Source of the DNA: Patescibacteria group bacterium
Lineage (GTDB): Bacteria; Patescibacteriota; Minisyncoccia; Phycocordibacterales; Phycocordibacteraceae
Length of the DNA stretch: 36,962 bases
Direction: 5' to 3'
Assembly (NCBI GenBank): GCA_018826905.1
Contig: JAHJYC010000003.1
Span: 1-36,962 of the forward strand
Below, one piece after another: positions 36,696 to 36,962 of the stretch. Position 1 is the first letter of the stretch; every line of letters starts with the position of its first letter. Under the pieces are notes generated by a model that was given only the letters and a program-made list of their open reading frames with translations, ran no database searches and was not told the DNA's origin. A program made the position numbers and the translations under genes.

Positions 36696-36962
36696 ATGGA
36701 ATTACCAGAATGCTTTTACCGCATAAGCGTTAAAGCGCTCATCCTCAATGAGGAGAGGGACAAGTTTCTTTTAGTTAAAGAAGAGGGCAACAATAAGTGG
36801 GAGCTTCCCGGTGGGGGGCTGGATTGGGGGATGAGTCCGCAGGAGGATGTGAAGCGTGAAGTAAAGGAAGAAATGGGGCTGGAAGTTTCTTGGGTTGCCG
36901 AACACCCCTCCTATTTCCTCACCGATCTTTCTCATCTACCAGACAGACCACGCGCAAATGTT
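36696..36962 (+). CDS. Nudix hydrolase, 3' truncated by the window edge
   Basis: The visible 89 residues contain a strand (ISVKALILNEERDKFLLVKEE), WELPGGGLDWG and the Nudix helix REVKEEMGL (catalytic REUxEExGU core intact). The Glu usually found at the seventh position of the Nudix box is Met (GGLDWGMSP), which is not one of the metal-binding residues. Substrate could be a nucleotide sugar, oxidised nucleotide or mRNA cap-like end; no evidence selects among these. The reading frame is open at the window end, so this is a 5' partial gene. Confidence 0.9.
   Translation, partial: MELPECFYRISVKALILNEERDKFLLVKEEGNNKWELPGGGLDWGMSPQEDVKREVKEEMGLEVSWVAEHPSYFLTDLSHLPDRPRANV

Noticed and set aside
1-36962. 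UGA recoding as seen in some CPR lineages
   Set aside because: TGA ends several genes at the expected place (ruvC overlap partner yebC, xer, the 52-residue gene), and no gene needs TGA as Gly.
1-36962. CRISPR array, insertion sequence or prophage
   Set aside because: No spaced direct repeats, transposase or phage structural genes were seen. The tyrosine recombinase looks like a housekeeping Xer protein.

Overview
The window reads like a chromosomal segment, including the replication-origin neighbourhood, of a Candidate Phyla Radiation (Patescibacteria) bacterium, most likely Parcubacteria (Kaiserbacteria-like). The basis is gene content and protein style, not a database search: very compact genes that often overlap or abut, slightly shortened housekeeping proteins, the standard code with TGA as stop, a PrgI / VirB4 / VirB6 / pilin locus of the kind known from CPR genomes, and many secreted or single-pass proteins rich in Pro, Ala and Thr. 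No insertion sequence, CRISPR array, prophage or rRNA gene was seen.

Layout. 163-2376: ruvB, a shortened yebC, ruvC and a 40-residue acidic protein. 2426-4588: a class A penicillin-binding protein. 4585-7525 (minus): a DUF721/DciA-like small protein, dnaN and dnaA. 7628-8833 (plus): rpmH, rnpA and yidC, divergent from dnaA; a perfect DnaA box lies between. 8864-20865 (minus): eleven close-packed genes forming a type IV secretion-like apparatus: two-TM pilin, PrgI, split VirB4, VirB6/TrbL, several secreted or membrane proteins. No relaxase, VirD4, VirB8 or VirB11 is seen. 20934-23622 (minus): rsmA and a UvrD/PcrA helicase. 23754-24914: a LysM + M23 cell-wall hydrolase. 24961-28577 (minus): a TraR/DksA-like protein, a large single-pass protein, a NYN nuclease, rpsO and a slipin. 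28651-30558: xerC/D-type recombinase, a 52-residue protein and xth. 30559-30967 is a structured non-coding stretch. 30968-32431 is cca (minus). 32490-35386 holds tRNA-Arg, lysA, tRNA-Gly, tRNA-Pro, a trypsin-like protease and a second tRNA-Gly. 35460 to the end holds a conserved hypothetical, a FlaR-like P-loop kinase and a truncated Nudix gene.

Four observations stand out. (1) The compact T4SS-like operon lacks DNA-mobilisation parts and carries a pilin with a long Cys-containing extension. (2) At least a dozen genes have a -10 hexamer, often TGN-extended, ending only 6-9 nt before the start codon, implying pervasive leaderless or near-leaderless mRNAs. The four tRNA genes have -10 boxes 8-10 nt before the mature 5' end. 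(3) parS-like sites cluster at 30.8-31.8 kb, about 23 kb from dnaA; one is 15/16 to the ParB consensus, and two form the arms of a perfect 27-bp hairpin at the cca 3' end. (4) lysA begins one base after the 3' end of tRNA-Arg, so tRNA processing would itself create a leaderless lysA mRNA.
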